In this document: one piece after another, positions 6,064-7,884 of the stretch
Position numbering within the stretch: the first letter of the stretch is position 1
Layout: each line of letters starts with the position of its first letter
Assembly (NCBI GenBank): GCA_965370805.1
Contig: CBDUVZ010000127.1
Location: forward strand, 1-7,884
Origin: CBDUVZ01 sp965370805
GTDB taxonomy: Bacteria; Hydrothermota; Tepidihabitantia; Tepidihabitantales; Tepidihabitantaceae
DNA: 7,884 nucleotides
Direction of reading: 5' to 3'
Position numbers and translations under genes: made by a program
The notes under the pieces: generated by a model
Told to the model about the DNA's origin: nothing
The model's database searches: none
What the model saw: the letters and a program-made list of their open reading frames with translations, nothing else

Positions 6064-6567
6064 TCAGTCCTCGCTGCCGAAGAACTGCTTGAACGGCCGG
6101 ATGATATCTCCGAGCGGTTCCAGCAGCGGGATTTCTTTCCGGTAACGGAAAGGCCGTTTCATCGGGCCCAGGAAAGCGGGCAGCGAATACCGGCCGGCCA
6201 GTCGGAGTTCGATAGTATCGTCCATGATATCCGGCAGCCTGGCGAGCAGGTCCGAAAGGTCGAGCTCAATCGTGAACGGGAACTCGGCAACAGTCGTGTC
6301 GCTGGCCGCGATGCGGACGGGAGTGCGGCGGCTGCCTTTGGCGAGCGTGTCGCCGGTCAGGGAGAGCGAGTAGTGCAGGCTTTCGATATCAACCCGGAAA
6401 GGGTTGGGGTTGTGGATTGTCAGTTCGATAGTCCCGCGTTCCATCTCCTCGAGTTCGACGCGGGAGAAGTCCACGTCAACCGGCTCGAACCTGGGGCTGC
6501 ATCCGACTGCAAGCAACAGGCAGGCCGACGCGAGGACGAAGCCGATGCCGGGATTCTGCCTGCGCAT
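6064..6567 (-). CDS. Lipoprotein with LEA14/WHy-type domain
   Basis: From ATG 6567 the product has 167 residues. MRRQNPGIGFVLASACLLLAVGC is a lipoprotein signal peptide; Cys23 in LLAVGC would be lipidated. The mature part has ELTIHNPNPFRVDIESLHYS, LTGDTLAKGSRRTPV and IAASDTTVAEFPF, the pattern of LEA14/WHy domains (an NPN turn, then a strand with a 'G...' turn and 'T..v.P' end), a beta-sandwich linked in other organisms to desiccation or stress tolerance. The frame is open upstream to 6690, but that adds repeat-derived residues, and the signal peptide and promoter both set the start at 6567. First gene of a two-gene operon with the dehydrogenase. No Shine-Dalgarno site; leaderless geometry. 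Confidence 0.82.
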   Translation of the reverse strand: MRRQNPGIGFVLASACLLLAVGCSPRFEPVDVDFSRVELEEMERGTIELTIHNPNPFRVDIESLHYSLSLTGDTLAKGSRRTPVRIAASDTTVAEFPFTIELDLSDLLARLPDIMDDTIELRLAGRYSLPAFLGPMKRPFRYRKEIPLLEPLGDIIRPFKQFFGSED

Positions 6568-6572
6568 GACTG

Positions 6573-6600
6573 GGTATACTGAGTTCCGGCGTACAGTCAA
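6573..6600 (-). promoter_or_regulatory. Promoter of the lipoprotein-dehydrogenase operon, leaderless geometry
   Basis: TTGACT (6600-6595), 16-bp spacer, TATACC (6578-6573), then five bases to the ATG at 6567. The start point would fall on or next to the start codon, and there is no Shine-Dalgarno site. This argues against the longer open frame reaching 6690. Confidence 0.55.
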
Positions 6601-6630
6601 GGATGACTCGAAAACCGACATAGGAGCGAA

Positions 6631-6710
6631 AACCACTGATAAACACAGATAAACGCAGGCAGAGAAGGAAATGTCGAAGTGCGATATCAATCTGTGTCGA
6701 TCTGTGGTAT
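6631..6710. repeat. Inverted array of 10-bp repeat units
   Basis: Left arm 6631-6660 holds three decamers: AACCACTGAT, AAACACAGAT, AAACGCAGGC. The right arm 6689-6708 carries the same units inverted (TCTGTGTCGA, TCTGTGGTAT in plus orientation). Positions 6632-6651 and 6689-6708 pair at 16 of 20 positions around a 37-nt loop. A further inverted unit, GTGTTCATCTGTGGTT, lies at 6813-6828. The units seem to be non-coding intergenic repeats. Confidence 0.6.
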
Positions 6711-6859
6711 GTTTCCTCGCTGGTCATTGGGACTTGGTCATGGTCATTTCCTGACTTGGCGACCTCATCTTGCCTTCCGCATCTTGCACTTTGACTTCTG
6801 TCCTTTCCTTCCGTGTTCATCTGTGGTTCTATCCCGGTTCCTGGGGGATGACTCCGCTT
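6711..6859. repeat. Low-complexity intergenic stretch with GGTCAT repeats
   Basis: GGTCAT occurs at 6722-6727, 6736-6741 and 6742-6747, with related CTTGG and CTTG words between. The following 6770-6812 is pyrimidine-rich (CTTGCACTTTGACTTCTGTCC and neighbours). Its base use differs from the GC-rich genes on both sides and no credible gene is seen. It separates the divergent promoters at 6573-6600 and 6860-6888. Confidence 0.4.
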
Positions 6860-6888
6860 TTGACAGTCCGGAACCGGACTGGTATGCT
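6860..6888 (+). promoter_or_regulatory. Promoter of the VTT-domain gene, near-leaderless
   Basis: TTGACA (6860-6865), 17-bp spacer, TATGCT (6883-6888), then eleven bases to ATG 6900. The expected leader is about four to six bases, too short for a usual Shine-Dalgarno site. An in-frame TTG at 6888 would overlap the -10 box and is therefore an unlikely start. Confidence 0.55.
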
Positions 6889-6899
6889 TGGCCGCCGGA

Positions 6900-7649
6900 A
6901 TGAACAGCCAGGACCAAGTCCCCGAAGAAAGAGGCCGGAACAGCCACCGGGTCGGGATTGTCGTCACGCTGTCGGTGACCGTACTGCTGCTGGCGCTCCT
7001 GGTCGGGGTGCTGGTGCTTCACGGCCCGGAGCTCTGGCACTACTTCCGGAATCCTTCCAAACTGCGGGCCCTGGTTCAGAGTTGGGGCGCCTGGGCCCCG
7101 GTCGGGATTATCCTGGTCCAGGTAGTCCAGATAGTGATTGCGCCGCTGCCGGGAAACGCGGTTTCGTTCGTAGCCGGATATGCGCTCGGTTTCTGGCCGG
7201 CGATTCTGTGGGTGATGCTGGGAGTGGTGGTCGGCGCCGGGCTCGATTTCCTGCTGGCCCGGGTTCTGGGCCGGAGGTTGCTGCGCTACATCCTGGCGCC
7301 GGACCGACTGGCCCGGCTCGACGCCAAAGTGGTGCGCTGGGGTACTTTCTACCTGTTCCTGCTGCTGCTGATACCGAACCCGGTCGGGGACCTGGCTTAC
7401 TACCTTGCCGGGTTGACGCCGCTGCCGCTGCCGCTGTTCCTGGCGCTGGTGCTGATCGGGCGGCTGCCGAGCAACTTGATCGAGTGCGGACTCGGAAGCG
7501 GGGCAACGAAGTTCGGGTGGCTGGAATGGACAATCCTGGCGGCGCTGTTCGTGGCGGTCACGGTGCTCTACTTCGCCAACCAGAAGCGGATTACCCGGTT
7601 GCTCGAACGCTGGAGTCACGTCCGGCACGTTTCGTCAAAGAGTCCCTGA
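6900..7649 (+). CDS. VTT/SNARE-associated (TVP38/DedA-like) membrane protein
   Basis: The product has 249 residues with about five or six hydrophobic segments: 18-41 (VGIVVTLSVTVLLLALLVGV), about 66-85, 85-115, 140-165, 165-185 and 205-225. The IAPLPGNAVSFVAGYALGF motif followed by GAGLDFLLARVLGRR is the core signature of VTT domains (re-entrant helix, then G-x-x-x-[FY]-x-x-[AG]-R-x-x-G-R). AGLTPLPLPLFLALVLIGRLP is the second conserved block. Relatives act in the inner membrane, some as lipid scramblases or flippases; the substrate is unknown here. The start ATG 6900 fits the promoter. Monocistronic: the next gene begins 148 bases later behind its own possible promoter. Confidence 0.88.
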   Translation: MNSQDQVPEERGRNSHRVGIVVTLSVTVLLLALLVGVLVLHGPELWHYFRNPSKLRALVQSWGAWAPVGIILVQVVQIVIAPLPGNAVSFVAGYALGFWPAILWVMLGVVVGAGLDFLLARVLGRRLLRYILAPDRLARLDAKVVRWGTFYLFLLLLIPNPVGDLAYYLAGLTPLPLPLFLALVLIGRLPSNLIECGLGSGATKFGWLEWTILAALFVAVTVLYFANQKRITRLLERWSHVRHVSSKSP

Positions 7650-7667
7650 CCGGCATGTCCGCAGCAC

Positions 7668-7697
7668 TTGACATGGGGTATGGATTTCAGGTCTAAT
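7668..7697 (+). promoter_or_regulatory. Putative promoter for the truncated signal-peptide gene
   Basis: TTGACA (7668-7673) is followed after 18 bp by TCTAAT (7692-7697). It would give a leader of about 95 nt before the ATG at 7798. The spacing is one base longer than optimal, so the call is tentative. Confidence 0.4.
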
Positions 7698-7797
7698 TGG
7701 ACATCAGGAAGTGACCGAGGCAAACAGACAGTTCAGGCGCACCCGGGAACCGGCCGGTGACGTCCCCGGGCGCTTGACCGGAACCAGGGAGGCTTAG

Positions 7798-7866
7798 ATG
7801 CGCAAAGCGGTAACCGTGTTGCTTCTGCTGTTGGGGGGTTACAGGGACACAATACCTAACTATTGA
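7798..7866 (+). pseudogene. Start of a secreted-protein gene, broken after the signal peptide
   Basis: ATG 7798 follows GGGAGG (7787-7792) with a five-base gap, an excellent ribosome site. The product starts MRKAVTVLLLLLGG, a signal-peptide core, then runs into YRDTIPNY and TGA (7864-7866), giving only 22 residues. The composition changes near 7834, where GGTTACAGGGACACAATACC begins; in the opposite sense this resembles sequences I recall flanking IS200-like/REP-associated tyrosine transposases, but I cannot verify this. Insertion of an element, or its assembly edge, is the likely cause of the break. Confidence 0.5.
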
Positions 7867-7884
7867 CATCCGACCTCCGCCGGG
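7834..7884. mobile_element. Possible end of an inserted element (reaches the window edge)
   Basis: The AT-richer TTACAGGGACACAATACCTA at about 7839-7858 abruptly follows the signal-peptide codons and is unlike the adjacent gene. No transposase or terminal inverted repeat can be seen because the window ends 50 bases later. The call is an inference from the interrupted gene and a remembered flank motif. Confidence 0.25.

Noticed and set aside
4945..6582. 545-codon plus-strand open frame
   Set aside because: It is wholly antisense to the dehydrogenase and lipoprotein genes, which have clear family motifs; its own translation is Asp/Arg/Val-biased without any recognisable fold.
6765..7628. 287-codon minus-strand Gln/Arg-rich open frame
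   Set aside because: Antisense to the VTT membrane protein; its composition is what reverse reading of Leu/Val codons gives.
1..7884. Full reassignment of TGA to an amino acid in this organism
   Set aside because: Hydrolase, aminotransferase, lipoprotein, VTT protein and the sorting-domain protein all end naturally at TGA, in one case seven bases before the next start, so TGA works as a stop.
1..7884. CRISPR array, tRNA or rRNA genes
   Set aside because: No regularly spaced direct repeats of 25-40 bp, no cloverleaf with a T-arm GTTCRA motif in proper context, and no rRNA-like segments were seen.

Overview
The window is GC-rich bacterial DNA. It carries secreted proteins with a C-terminal sorting domain of the type IX / FlgD-like kind, a YVTN-type beta-propeller and short decameric intergenic repeats. 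That mix suits an uncultivated lineage such as candidate division WOR-3 (Stahlbacteria) or a relative within the wider FCB group. The assignment is inference from style; there is no marker gene here. Most reading frames end in TGA.

Layout. Minus 465-1: signal peptide and first blades of a YVTN-like beta-propeller, cut by the window edge, with a near-consensus promoter. 466-1095: gene-poor stretch with a perfect hairpin plus T-tract (plus strand) and a strong minus-strand promoter and Shine-Dalgarno site in front of a Pro/Gln/Lys-rich frame broken by two TGA codons. Plus 1182-1649: YiiX-like papain-fold hydrolase in which the segment expected to hold the catalytic Cys is missing and an 8-bp tandem repeat sits in its place. 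Minus 3662-1668: one large secreted, T9SS-sorted protein whose frame is continuous for 664 codons except for two in-frame TGA codons, so that callers split it. Plus 3759-4931: intact class V aminotransferase. Minus 6567-4900: two-gene operon of a LEA14/WHy-type lipoprotein and a saccharopine/lysine-dehydrogenase-family reductase, overlapping the aminotransferase tail to tail. 6568-6899: divergent intergenic region with decameric repeats. Plus 6900-7649: VTT/DedA-type membrane protein. Plus 7798-7866: signal peptide that runs abruptly into unrelated sequence and stops, perhaps at a mobile-element end.

How it fits together. The genes do not form one pathway. The two enzymes (PLP-dependent and Rossmann dehydrogenase) are amino-acid enzymes by family only. 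The secreted proteins probably belong to an outer-surface repertoire. The stretch from about 590 to 3660 looks like a zone of gene decay, or alternatively of TGA readthrough.

Most notable observations: (1) two in-frame TGA codons inside folded domains of the secreted protein, the first followed by a GGTC-loop hairpin at SECIS-like distance; (2) a recurring TTGACA-16/17-TATAAT promoter whose -10 box lies only 5-11 nt from the ATG at four genes, implying leaderless or near-leaderless mRNAs, beside other genes with clear Shine-Dalgarno sites; (3) the repeat-for-catalytic-segment replacement in the hydrolase.
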